Assembly (NCBI RefSeq): GCF_022811525.1
Contig: NZ_CP063982.1
Location: 1,240,001-1,304,000 of the forward strand
Length of the DNA: 64,000 nucleotides
Direction: 5' to 3'
DNA from: Orrella daihaiensis
GTDB lineage: Bacteria; Pseudomonadota; Gammaproteobacteria; Burkholderiales; Burkholderiaceae_B
A program made the translations under genes and the position numbers. How positions within the stretch are numbered: the first letter of the stretch is position 1; the number at the start of each line of letters is the position of its first letter. The notes below the pieces were generated by a model, which saw nothing but the letters and a program-made list of their open reading frames with translations, did no database searches and was not told the DNA's origin. Positions 17,522-26,030 of this stretch are shown in pieces.

Positions 17522-19852
17522 TTAATGCTTAACCGCTTGAATAAATCTAAGTCTGAGCGCGTTGCTCACCACAAACAGACTGGAAAATGCCATCGCACCG
17601 GCTGCAAGCATTGGTGAGAGCAACATGCCGTTGACCGGATACAGCACGCCAGCGGCAACAGGCACGAGCGCTACGTTATAGGCGAATGCCCAGAACAGGT
17701 TTTGGTGAATGTTTCTGAGGGTGGCGCGTGACAGGTCGATGGCAGTCACCACTTTGTTTAACTCACCAGACATCAATACAACTGACGCTGACTCAATCGC
17801 CACATCGGTGCCTGTGCCGATGGCGATACCCACATCGGCCGTGGCCAGCGCTGGGGCATCGTTAATGCCATCACCCACAAAGGTCACGACAGGTTTGCCG
17901 GCTTTATTGGGGTCGCTGATTTTGGTCTGCAAGGACTGGATCACAGTGGCTTTGTCCTCGGGGCGCACGTTCGCTTGCACTGAATCGATGCCTAGCTGCT
18001 TGGCCACGGCTTGGGCAGTCAATGCATGGTCACCGGTGATCATCACGCATTGGATGCCTCGGGCATGCAGTTCTTCGATGGTCTGTTTGGCCTCTGGTTT
18101 GATGGGATCTGAGACGGCCATGATGGCCACAATCGTCTGATTGATGGCAACGTGAATGGGTGTTTGGCCCATTTGAGCCCAGGCATTGACGGTTTGTTCT
18201 AACGGCGCTGGATTCATACCAAGTTCGCGCATAAGCGCAGCCGAGCCCACAGCAACCGCTAGCGTTTGACCATCAACGCAAACGCTTGCTTTGACACCGA
18301 AACCCTTGATCGCTTCGAACCCTTGCACGCTGGTTACCGTGTGCTCGATGGTTTGCTTGCTTGCGTTTGGCGGTTGCGGCGCATCAGCCGCATCCACGAT
18401 GGCGCGCGCAATCGGGTGTTCGGATTGGTGCTGGATTGCGGCCACGATCTGCAGTATCTGATTGCTCGTCCACTCGTGTTCCCCGGTGATCTGCAGGTTA
18501 GTTAGGCTCGGGTGACCTTGGGTTAGCGTGCCGGTTTTGTCGAAAGCTACGATGCAGGTTGATTTGAGCTGTTGCAAGGCATCGCCCTGGCGAAACAACA
18601 CACCAAGCTGGGCGGCACGTCCTGTGCCGACCATGATGGAGGTGGGTGTGGCTAATCCCATGGCGCACGGGCAGGCGATGATCAGCACCGCCACGGCTGC
18701 CACGAGCGAAGCGCTGATGTCAGTGGTCAGTGCATACCAAGTTATGAAGGTGAGCACTGCAATTGCCATGATCACTGGCACGAAGATAGCGGTTACTTTA
18801 TCGACAGTGGCCTGAATCGGCAGCTTGGCATTCTGAGCTGACTGCACCATGCGGATGATGCGGGCAAGAACCGTGTCTGAGCCGGTGTGGGTCGCCCTCA
18901 GCGTAAAACCGATGGTGGTGTTGATGGTGCCGCCTGCCACGTCATCGCCTGGGGCGAGTTCTGCTGGCACCGGTTCACCCGTGATCATGGATTGATCAAT
19001 AAAGGGATGTCCTTGGAGAATTTGACCGTCGACGGGAATTTTTTCTCCCGGACGCACCCGCAATATATCGCCGGGTTTCACCGATTCAATCGCGACATCT
19101 GTCTCCAGACCGGTGGCTTGGTCCAGGAGCCGGGCCTGTTTGGGTTGCAAGCCAATCAAGTGCTCGATAGCGGCACCGGTTTTACCGCGGGCGCGCGCCT
19201 CAAATAGTCGGCCTAACAAGATCAGGGTCACAATCACGGCCGCTGCCTCAAAGTAGACGTGTCGCGCCGACTCAGGGATGAGTGTTGGCAAGAACACGAC
19301 CACCATTGAATACAGCCAGGCACTGCCAGCGCCCACTGCCACCAGAGAATTCATTTCCGGTTGGCCCCGTGACAAGGCTCGTAGACCATGCGTAAAGAAA
19401 TGGCGGCCTGGCCAGATCAGAACTAGCGTGGTGAGCAGCGCCTGTATCAAGTGTTGGGTGCTCAGACTGATGACACCCATGAGCCAATGGTGAAACGCGG
19501 GCACCATATGTCCGCCCATCTCCATCACAAACACGGGTAGGGTCAGGAGGGCAGCAATCCAGAATTCGTGTTTTAGCGTTTGGATTTCTTGCGCGGATTT
19601 CTCTTGTAGCGAGTGGGGTGCGGCATCAGGTTCTTGTATTTGCCCGACAAATCCGGCTTTGTCGATGGCAGCTAGCAACTTGTCTTTGAGTTCTGCATTC
19701 AGTGCTGTGTCATCGATATCAAGCGCTGCCTGTCTGGCGGCGAGGTTGACGCTCGCGTCATTGACCCCGGGGATTTTCTTTAAAACAGTTTCTACCCGGC
19801 GCACACACGCGGCGCAGGTCATGCCGTCGATAGAGAGATCTACTTTGCTCAT
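17522..19852 (-). CDS. copA: copper-translocating P-type ATPase
   Basis: A P1B-type ATPase of about 776 residues in the inner membrane that exports Cu(I). An N-terminal heavy-metal domain carries GMTCAACVRRVE, followed by eight predicted membrane helices. The metal-transport motif CPC is in ACPCAMGLATP, the phosphorylated Asp in DKTGTLTQG, the HP motif in SEHPIARAI, and the hinge in VGDGINDAPALA. The frame opens at a GTG at 19870, but the ATG at 19852 (MSKVDLSIDGMTCAAC) fits the family start. The copper chaperone gene starts divergently at 20069. I did not find a clear CueR-type operator in the 216-base gap. Confidence 0.93.
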   Translation of the reverse strand: MSKVDLSIDGMTCAACVRRVETVLKKIPGVNDASVNLAARQAALDIDDTALNAELKDKLLAAIDKAGFVGQIQEPDAAPHSLQEKSAQEIQTLKHEFWIAALLTLPVFVMEMGGHMVPAFHHWLMGVISLSTQHLIQALLTTLVLIWPGRHFFTHGLRALSRGQPEMNSLVAVGAGSAWLYSMVVVFLPTLIPESARHVYFEAAAVIVTLILLGRLFEARARGKTGAAIEHLIGLQPKQARLLDQATGLETDVAIESVKPGDILRVRPGEKIPVDGQILQGHPFIDQSMITGEPVPAELAPGDDVAGGTINTTIGFTLRATHTGSDTVLARIIRMVQSAQNAKLPIQATVDKVTAIFVPVIMAIAVLTFITWYALTTDISASLVAAVAVLIIACPCAMGLATPTSIMVGTGRAAQLGVLFRQGDALQQLKSTCIVAFDKTGTLTQGHPSLTNLQITGEHEWTSNQILQIVAAIQHQSEHPIARAIVDAADAPQPPNASKQTIEHTVTSVQGFEAIKGFGVKASVCVDGQTLAVAVGSAALMRELGMNPAPLEQTVNAWAQMGQTPIHVAINQTIVAIMAVSDPIKPEAKQTIEELHARGIQCVMITGDHALTAQAVAKQLGIDSVQANVRPEDKATVIQSLQTKISDPNKAGKPVVTFVGDGINDAPALATADVGIAIGTGTDVAIESASVVLMSGELNKVVTAIDLSRATLRNIHQNLFWAFAYNVALVPVAAGVLYPVNGMLLSPMLAAGAMAFSSLFVVSNALRLRFIQAVKH

Positions 19853-20068
19853 GCTGGCATTGTAGGCCACTTAAGAAAAACCATAAGGGTTATCCCTCGC
19901 ATGAGATCATTCGCGATGTATCACCCGAGCCAAGTCGTGACTGCAACCTCACCAGCCTTTCATGCCAAAGCCCTGTGCGGCTCGATGGTGAGATTGATTA
20001 AAGATGTTTTAAGATCGGTTGCGCGCTATGCTTTGATCTAGGCTTAACCGCATTTCGAGGGGAACATT

Positions 20069-20281
20069 ATGAAGCTGCACGTGCCTGATATGACCTGCAA
20101 CCACTGTGTGTCTAGCATTACCAAGGCGATCAAAGAACTCTCGTCTGATGCTCACGTGGTGGCTGATCTACATGACCATATCGTTGAAGTCGCTGACATG
20201 ATTGAAGTGATGCCAGACAAAGTGATTGCTGCGTTAGACGAGATTGGGTTTGAAGCCACGCTGATTGAGGCTGAAGCTTGA
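20069..20281 (+). CDS. copZ: heavy-metal-associated (copper chaperone-like) protein
   Basis: A 70-residue single HMA domain with the metal-binding motif MTCNHCVSSI near the N-terminus and the ferredoxin-like pattern to the end. Such proteins hand Cu(I) to CopA, whose gene lies divergently next door. A GAGGGG ribosome site precedes the ATG. Its stop overlaps the TTG start of galE by three bases, so the two are translationally coupled although their functions are unrelated. The symbol is by family and context. Confidence 0.88.
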   Translation: MKLHVPDMTCNHCVSSITKAIKELSSDAHVVADLHDHIVEVADMIEVMPDKVIAALDEIGFEATLIEAEA

Positions 20282-21297
20282 AATCGGTTTTGGTGACTGG
20301 TGGGGCAGGCTACATCGGGTCGCACACCACAGTGCAGTTGTTGCAAGCAGGTTTTGAGGTGGTGGTGCTTGATAACCTATCGAACAGCCACCACAAAAGC
20401 CTTGAGCGCGTGCGCGAGATCACGGGCCGTGACTTGAGTTTTGTGCAAGCCGATGTGCGTGACCGCAGCGCTTTAAGAGACGTATTTACCAAGCACCCGA
20501 TTTCAGCCGTGATTCATTTGGCGGCACTCAAAGCAGTAGGTGAGTCCCAAACCCAACCCTTGCGATACTACGACAACAACGTCAGTGGCAGTCTGTGCCT
20601 GTTTGAGGAAATGCAGCGTGCAGGTATCTACTCACTGGTGATCTCGTCATCGGCGACTGTGTATGGCGAGCAGGGTACGGGGCAATACGATGAGCGAGCC
20701 ACCTTGGCACCTACGAGTGTGTACGGACGCACCAAGCGGATGGTTGAAGACGTGTTGCGTGATATTTGCGCGACTGACTCGAATTGGCGTGTGGCGCTAT
20801 TGCGTTACTTCAATCCGGTCGGTGCGCATCCGTCGGGGTTGATTGGTGAAGACCCGAACGGCACGCCGAACAATTTGATGCCATTCATAGCTCAAGTGGC
20901 AGTTGGCAAGCGCGCCAAGCTCTCAGTGTTTGGTAATGATTATCCAACGCCAGATGGAACTGGATTGCGTGACTACATTCACATCCAAGACCTCGCCGCA
21001 GGTCATCTGGCAGCGCTCGATGCGCTTGCCCAAAGCGATCTCTCGATGCCACTGACTGTGAACCTCGGCACGGGCCAGCCGTACAGCGTCTTGCAGGTGG
21101 TTCAGGCATTTGCCACCGCTTGCGGCAAGCCTGTACCTTATGAAATCGTCGATCGCCGCCCCGGCGATGTGGCCGTGTGCTATGCCGATCCAGCACTTGC
21201 ACACAAACTACTGGGTTGGCAAGCCAAGCACGGCCTTGATGCGATGTGTGCGGATACTTGGCGCTGGCAGCAAATGAACCCGGATGGGTATCGTTAG
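20278..21297 (+). CDS. galE: UDP-glucose 4-epimerase
   Basis: A 339-residue extended SDR enzyme that interconverts UDP-glucose and UDP-galactose. Visible are the NAD-binding VTGGAGYIGSHT at the very N-terminus, SSSATVYG, the catalytic SVYGRTK (Tyr-x3-Lys), and GTGQPYSVLQVV near the end. The Rossmann motif begins six residues in, so the TTG at 20278 must be the start; it overlaps the chaperone stop (TTGA). It may supply UDP-Gal for the surface glycans whose genes lie at both ends of the window. Confidence 0.93.
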   Translation: MKSVLVTGGAGYIGSHTTVQLLQAGFEVVVLDNLSNSHHKSLERVREITGRDLSFVQADVRDRSALRDVFTKHPISAVIHLAALKAVGESQTQPLRYYDNNVSGSLCLFEEMQRAGIYSLVISSSATVYGEQGTGQYDERATLAPTSVYGRTKRMVEDVLRDICATDSNWRVALLRYFNPVGAHPSGLIGEDPNGTPNNLMPFIAQVAVGKRAKLSVFGNDYPTPDGTGLRDYIHIQDLAAGHLAALDALAQSDLSMPLTVNLGTGQPYSVLQVVQAFATACGKPVPYEIVDRRPGDVAVCYADPALAHKLLGWQAKHGLDAMCADTWRWQQMNPDGYR

Positions 21298-21466
21298 TCA
21301 GCCTGGTGGTCTTGTATCAAACGTGCTTCTTGATCTCTTTGATCACGCGCGCTAACTCTCGTTATTTGCCATCACCCGTTAGGGTATTTTTGCCCAGATC
21401 GGCCACCCCGTCCAAAAGAAAGCGTCAGAATGCTGGCTTGATTTTTTGTAATGACGATGTAAATAC

Positions 21467-21742
21467 ATGTCTATCATGTTTGAGTGGGATCCAGACAAAG
21501 CCAAATCCAACTTGACTGAACATCAAGTCACATTCGAAGAAGCGACATCGGTCTTTGCCGATGATTTTGCCAAACTGATGCCTGACCCGGATCATTCATC
21601 GCAGGAGCGCCGGTTTCTGGTGCTGGGTATCAGTCATTTGTATCGTTTACTGATGGTGTCTCATTGCGAACGTAGACATGGCAATGTGATCAGGAGCATT
21701 TTGCCCGCAAAGTTACTCGAAGTGAGGCTCGTAACTATCTAG
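21467..21742 (+). CDS. brnT: BrnT-family toxin, C-terminus frameshifted
   Basis: The first 77 residues match the BrnT ribonuclease toxin: MFEWDPDKAKSNLTEHQVTF, FEEATSVFADD, DHSSQERRFLVLG. The family then has an ISARK-x-T-x-x-E-x-x-x-Y ending. Here the frame reads IRSILPAKLLEVRLVTI instead, but the +1 frame from 21703 reads ARKVTRSEARNYLG and stops at 21747, seven bases before brnA. One missing base near 21701-21702 (ATT-T[C]T-GCC would restore ISARK) explains it. So the toxin is either a recent pseudogene or carries a sequencing error. The start may be ATG 21467 or ATG 21476. Confidence 0.8.
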   Translation: MSIMFEWDPDKAKSNLTEHQVTFEEATSVFADDFAKLMPDPDHSSQERRFLVLGISHLYRLLMVSHCERRHGNVIRSILPAKLLEVRLVTI

Positions 21743-21753
21743 GGTGATTTTCG

Positions 21754-21963
21754 ATGCGTAAACAATATGATTTCTCCAAGGCCGGACCTAATCTGTATGC
21801 TAGGCGACTTAAAAAAACGGTCACTATCCGAATTGATGATTCGTCCCTGGATTACTTCAAACGCATGGCTGAAGAATCCGGCATTCCTTATCAAACCTTG
21901 ATCAACATGTATCTGCGCGATTGCGCCGCAACTGGTCGTAAGCTCAATATCGATTGGAATTAA
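21754..21963 (+). CDS. brnA: BrnA-family antitoxin
   Basis: A 69-residue ribbon-helix-helix-type antitoxin. It has the family pattern MRKQYDFSKAGPNLYARRLK, TVTIRIDDSSLDYFKRMAEE and GIPYQTLINMYLRDCA. BrnA dimers neutralise BrnT and repress the operon. It starts 11 bases after the frameshifted brnT stop (6 bases after the restored one), in the usual toxin-first order. It looks intact, so the locus may be an orphan antitoxin if the brnT frameshift is real. Confidence 0.88.
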   Translation: MRKQYDFSKAGPNLYARRLKKTVTIRIDDSSLDYFKRMAEESGIPYQTLINMYLRDCAATGRKLNIDWN

Positions 21964-22104
21964 TCAATCGTTCAGACACATGGCTTCATATGGTGGTTTA
22001 TGCTCCATGGCAGTAGGGTCAGGTTTGATCTGAGTTCATGATCCATTGAGGTTGGCTGCGTTACAGTAGTTGCTGATGTGTCAAAGCAAACAACTGGAAC
22101 CGCC

Positions 22105-23511
22105 ATGAAATCAATCGATGTAGACGTTGCCATCATCGGCGCGGGCACTGCTGGCCTGTCCGCCTATAAAGCGGCGATCAAATCGGGCAATACCCAATCT
22201 GTCATCATGATCGAAGGTGGGCCGTATGGCACCACTTGTGCGCGGGTAGGGTGTATGCCCTCAAAGCTCTTGATTGCTGCAGCTGAAGCCGCTCACAGTG
22301 CACAACACATGGATCCATTTGGTGTGCATGTAGACGGTGTAGTTCGAGTCGACGGTAAAGAGGTCATGGATCGGGTCAAGCGTGAGCGTGACCGCTTTGT
22401 AGGGTTTGTGCTTGAGGGTGTGGAGAATATTCCGGCTGAACACAAGTTGCGTGGTTTTGCTAGGTTTGTTGCTCCAGGCGTGCTCGAAGTCGACGATCAC
22501 ACCAGGGTTCATGCCAAGACGGTGGTAATCGCCACGGGCTCTAGCCCTAGTGTGCCGCCACCTTTTAAAGAGCTTGGTGACCGTCTGGTGGTTAATGACG
22601 ATGTGTTTGCCTGGAATGATTTGCCAAAGCGGGTGGTGGTATTCGGACCTGGGGTGATTGGCCTGGAACTCGGCCAGGCCTTGGCAAGACTAGGTGTCAC
22701 TGTTCGGGTGTTTGGCATGAGCGGCTCGCTAGCCGGTATCTCGGATCTTAAAGTGCGCCAGGCTGCTAAAAAAATATTCCAGGATGAGTTCTATCTAGAT
22801 CCCGATGCTCGGGTGCTTGAAACCAAACGGGTCGGTGACGAGGTTGAGGTCAGATATATCAAACTAGATAACAGCGAATGTATTGAGAGATTTGACTATG
22901 TTTTGGTGGCAACGGGCCGCCGTCCGAACGTCGCTAGCCTTGATTTGGCGAGCGCCAATATCGAAGTCAATCCTCAGGGAGTTCCGGCTTTTAATCGGCA
23001 GACACTGCAAGTGGGCGCTCTGCCCGTGTTTATCGCAGGTGATGTTAATAATGATGTGCCGCTCTTGCATGAGGCGGCAGACGAAGGTCATATTGCTGGC
23101 CTGAATGCAGCCAATTATCCGGATGTCAAACCAGGTAAACGCACCATTGGTCTGGGGGTTGTGTTTACCGACCCGCAAATCGCGATGGTGGGTTTGGGTC
23201 CTGACAAGCTAGAAAAAGGCAAATTTGTCACTGGTGAGCTAGATTTCAGTGGCCAAGGGCGTTCGCGCGTCATGCTTAAAAACAAGGGCCTGATGCACAT
23301 CTATGCTGACATCCAAACCCGTCGTTTTGTTGGTGCCCAGATGGTAGGGCCTGTGGCAGAACATTTGGCACATTTGTTGGCGTGGTCTGGCGAGCAGGGT
23401 ATGACGATTGACCAGATGCTCACCATGCCGTTCTACCACCCGGTAATTGAAGAGGGCTTGCGCACGGCTTTGAGGGATGCGGCGGCCAAGCTTGATGCGG
23501 CCAGGCGCTAG
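22105..23511 (+). CDS. dihydrolipoamide dehydrogenase / pyridine nucleotide-disulfide oxidoreductase
   Basis: A flavoprotein disulfide reductase of about 468 residues. It has the FAD-binding VAIIGAGTAGLSAYKAA, the redox-active disulfide TTCARVGCMPSK, the NAD-binding GPGVIGLELGQALARLG, the second FAD motif FIAGDVNND, and the C-terminal dimerisation domain ending YHPVIEEGLRTALRDA with the catalytic His. The CARVGC form differs from the usual CLNVGC of the 2-oxoacid dehydrogenase E3, so it may be a stand-alone member with another partner. No E1/E2 genes are adjacent. The ATG at 22105 is preferred over GTG 22078. A degraded relative of its 3' end lies at 31885-32054. Confidence 0.88.
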   Translation: MKSIDVDVAIIGAGTAGLSAYKAAIKSGNTQSVIMIEGGPYGTTCARVGCMPSKLLIAAAEAAHSAQHMDPFGVHVDGVVRVDGKEVMDRVKRERDRFVGFVLEGVENIPAEHKLRGFARFVAPGVLEVDDHTRVHAKTVVIATGSSPSVPPPFKELGDRLVVNDDVFAWNDLPKRVVVFGPGVIGLELGQALARLGVTVRVFGMSGSLAGISDLKVRQAAKKIFQDEFYLDPDARVLETKRVGDEVEVRYIKLDNSECIERFDYVLVATGRRPNVASLDLASANIEVNPQGVPAFNRQTLQVGALPVFIAGDVNNDVPLLHEAADEGHIAGLNAANYPDVKPGKRTIGLGVVFTDPQIAMVGLGPDKLEKGKFVTGELDFSGQGRSRVMLKNKGLMHIYADIQTRRFVGAQMVGPVAEHLAHLLAWSGEQGMTIDQMLTMPFYHPVIEEGLRTALRDAAAKLDAARR

Positions 23512-23584
23512 GCTAAAGTGCAGACGCGAGTTCATTCAAACCTATGCCATACTTTGCGGCCTTTTGCGCCTAACGAAGCCATCG

Positions 23585-23797
23585 ATGAGTGAGTCCGGAC
23601 CTAACAACGCAAACAACGACCAGCACAACAACCTCGATACCAAGCTCATGCCACGCGCAGACTGGGATCGGCTATTCGCGCTTTCGGCTCAAGAGGGCGA
23701 TAGATCGCCTGATCGCCAAGTCGAGCTAGCCCAAGAACAGCAGTGGGAGAGTTTGGTCAATGAGTTTGACCGCGATGAGTGGATCTGGGGAAGCTGA
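23585..23797 (+). CDS. small acidic protein of unknown function
   Basis: A 70-residue product that I do not recognise. It is hydrophilic and acidic, with an Asn-rich start, then MPRADWDRLFALSAQEGDRS, and a Trp/Asp-rich end (EFDRDEWIWGS). It has no signal peptide or membrane segment. It lies 73 bases after the flavoprotein on the same strand, and the start used is the ATG at 23585. Coding is plausible from composition, but there is no domain evidence. Confidence 0.5.
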   Translation: MSESGPNNANNDQHNNLDTKLMPRADWDRLFALSAQEGDRSPDRQVELAQEQQWESLVNEFDRDEWIWGS

Positions 23798-23896
23798 GAT
23801 CATCGCCTAAGTAAAGACAGGCAAACTTGTAGACGTAGTCAGTACTGTGATTTGTACTAATGAAGCGTCAGCAGCCCCGTTGAAATCTAGTTTATT

Positions 23897-23968
23897 TTTG
23901 TACAAATAGTATAATAAATTAATTAATTGCAGTTTGTATGCAAATATAATTTTTATTTATACAAAAAT
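23897..23968 (+). promoter_or_regulatory. AT-rich promoter with palindromes before the RloA-like ATPase
   Basis: The tract contains TATAAT (23910-23915), the perfect palindrome TTTGTACAAA (23897-23906), the related TTTG-TATG-CAAA (23933-23944), and an inverted pair ATTTTTGTA (23894-23902) / TACAAAAAT (23960-23968) that flanks the whole region and overlaps the start codon. It is far more AT-rich than its neighbours. Operator function is inferred. Confidence 0.4.
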
Positions 23969-25247
23969 GGGTCGCATGATGCTTGTTGAGTTTAGGGTGG
24001 AGAACTTTCGTTCCCTGCGCCAAGAGCAGGTGCTCAGCCTTGTCGCCTCCAAGGACAAGACGCTGCAAGACACGCATACGGTGAGCACAGGCCTTAAGGC
24101 CGCACCAAGGCTGCTGCACAGCGCCGTCATTTACGGCTCCAATGCCAGCGGCAAGTCTAATTTGATCAAGGCGATGCAGTACATGCGGGGGGTGGTCGCG
24201 GAGTCGGCGACTGTGATTCAGCCTGGACAGGCATTTGCCGTACAGCCATTTCGACTTGATGATCAATCGGCTAGAGAACCGACAGCATTTGAAGTGACAT
24301 GCATCATCGACGGTGTTCGGTATCAGTACGGGTTTTCAATGACAACCGAGCGTATCGTCAGCGAGCATTTGTTGGTCTACAAGGCCTTTAAGCCCCAGCG
24401 TTGGTTCGAGCGTCATTACGATGAACAGGCGGGCAAGGATGTATATGAATTTGGTTCTGGCTTGAAGGGACCAAAGAATCTATGGGAAGGGGCGACGCGT
24501 CCGAATGCCTTGTTTCTGTCGATGGCAGTCCAGCTCAACAGCGATGCGCTTCGTCCGTTATTCGATTGGTTCGTCAATGGCCTGGTGATTTTTAATGAGC
24601 AGGCGCAGCTGAACCCACAGGTCTCCATCCAGATGCTAAAGCAAGCGGAAGGTCGTCGGCAGATCTGTGACTTCTTGTCAGCCGCTGATATGAGCATTTC
24701 AGACATTGAGGTGGTTACGCGCAAGGTTCCTGGACAGGCGGTGCATTTTGATCTGGCATCCGGAAAGACGGAATTGCGCAATGAGGAAGTAGAAGAGCAT
24801 CAGCTGCGATTTTCACACGTGACAGAACAGGGTCAAGCGGTCTTTGATCTGATGGATGAGTCCAACGGTACAAGAAACTTGCTGTTTCTCGCTGGTCCAG
24901 TGCTCGACATCCTGGGCAAGGGACTGACGCTAATAATTGACGAGTTGGATACCAGCCTGCATACCTTGCTTGTGCGAGAACTCGTGCGGCTATTTCACCG
25001 TCCAGAAGTCAACACCGGCGGTGCGCAACTAATTTTTACTACCCATGACACCTCGCTTTTGGATGCCCCGGATCTGTTTAGACGTGACCAGATCTGGTTC
25101 GTGGAGAAAGATCTTGATCAGGCCTCGAAACTCGTGAGTTTGTCGGAATTCAGTCCGCGCAAGAACGAGGCCCTGGAACGGGGCTATTTAATTGGGCGGT
25201 ACGGTGGAATTCCGCTGCTCGACCACACATTGGGATTGCATGACTGA
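23967..25247 (+). CDS. RloA-like AAA ATPase (ABC/SMC-type, AAA_15/AAA_21)
   Basis: An ATPase of about 426 residues of the OLD/RloA type. MLVEFRVENFRSLRQEQVLSL is typical of the family start (read as FRVENFRSLRQEQVLS), with Walker A YGSNASGKSNLIKA at about residue 51. A Walker B-like LTLIIDELDTSLHTLL and a sensor His in FTTHDTSLL follow near the C-terminus. It has no nuclease domain; that role probably falls to the next gene, which overlaps it (TGATG). ATPase/TOPRIM-like pairs of this sort (RloA-RloB, comparable to PARIS and Gabija in layout) are found in restriction and defence islands. Starts at 23967, 23976 and 23979 are all possible. Confidence 0.85.
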   Translation: MGRMMLVEFRVENFRSLRQEQVLSLVASKDKTLQDTHTVSTGLKAAPRLLHSAVIYGSNASGKSNLIKAMQYMRGVVAESATVIQPGQAFAVQPFRLDDQSAREPTAFEVTCIIDGVRYQYGFSMTTERIVSEHLLVYKAFKPQRWFERHYDEQAGKDVYEFGSGLKGPKNLWEGATRPNALFLSMAVQLNSDALRPLFDWFVNGLVIFNEQAQLNPQVSIQMLKQAEGRRQICDFLSAADMSISDIEVVTRKVPGQAVHFDLASGKTELRNEEVEEHQLRFSHVTEQGQAVFDLMDESNGTRNLLFLAGPVLDILGKGLTLIIDELDTSLHTLLVRELVRLFHRPEVNTGGAQLIFTTHDTSLLDAPDLFRRDQIWFVEKDLDQASKLVSLSEFSPRKNEALERGYLIGRYGGIPLLDHTLGLHD

Positions 25248-25921
25248 TGGCGCGTGACAATTCTCCACGAGAACGCCAACGTCAGCAGCTCGAGCGCAAG
25301 TTAGCGCGGCGTGCCAGCTATGACCGTATCTTGATCGTTTCGGAAGGTGCCAAGACCGAGCCTAACTATTTCTGCGAGATCCGCAAGGCCTGCAGACTGC
25401 ACACGACCAATGTCGAAGTTTGGCCCAGCGAACTCGGCACTGCCCCCATCCAGGTGGTGCACTATGCCAAGGAACTCTTTGAATTCGGCGACAAACACAA
25501 GAAGATCCAGCCGCGCGCATTCGAGCAGGTGTACGCTGTTTTTGACCGTGATAATCACGTCAGCTACTACGATGCTTTAACCGTGGCCGAGTCACTGGAC
25601 GGTAAGCTCAAAAATGACAACAAAGCGCTTATCCGTTTTCAGGCGATTGCATCAGTACCTAGCTTCGAGCTTTGGCTCCTACTTCACTACGAGGACATTC
25701 AAGCCCCAATCCATCGAGATGAGGTAATGCGTCGCCTCAAAACCCACATCCCCGGTTACGAGAAGGGGGCAGCGGGACTCTTCGGTATTACACGTAACCG
25801 GTTGTCTGTGGCTACGCAACGCGCCGAGTCATTGGCGCAAAAGTACACGGCACGGTCAGAGCCCGAGCCTTTCACCACAATTGTCAAATTAGTGGCACTG
25901 CTGACACGGCTCAGAGTTTGA
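25247..25921 (+). CDS. RloB-like protein
   Basis: A 224-residue protein of the RloB family. The signature ILIVSEGAKTEPNYFCEI is present, then VYAVFDRDNHVSYYDAL, SVPSFELWLLLHY, and a basic helical C-terminus. The Glu of VSEG and the D-x-D of FDRD are placed as in TOPRIM-type metal sites, suggesting a nuclease effector, but catalysis is not proven for this family. It overlaps the ATPase gene by one base, so the two are co-translated. RloB was named as an R-linked ORF in type I restriction loci; here no restriction genes are adjacent. Confidence 0.85.
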   Translation: MARDNSPRERQRQQLERKLARRASYDRILIVSEGAKTEPNYFCEIRKACRLHTTNVEVWPSELGTAPIQVVHYAKELFEFGDKHKKIQPRAFEQVYAVFDRDNHVSYYDALTVAESLDGKLKNDNKALIRFQAIASVPSFELWLLLHYEDIQAPIHRDEVMRRLKTHIPGYEKGAAGLFGITRNRLSVATQRAESLAQKYTARSEPEPFTTIVKLVALLTRLRV

Positions 25922-26030
25922 GATGGCGATAGAGATTCTGCTGGCCTCGCTCAGCCTGTTTCCATATTTCAGTCTGGCAATTATTTTGAGTACGTCTTGA
26001 GTAAGTGAGGTTTGACCTTGAGTTTCTCGA

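Noticed and set aside
19853..20068. CueR-type operator between copA and the chaperone
   Set aside because: No convincing MerR-family dyad with 19-bp spaced promoter elements could be read.
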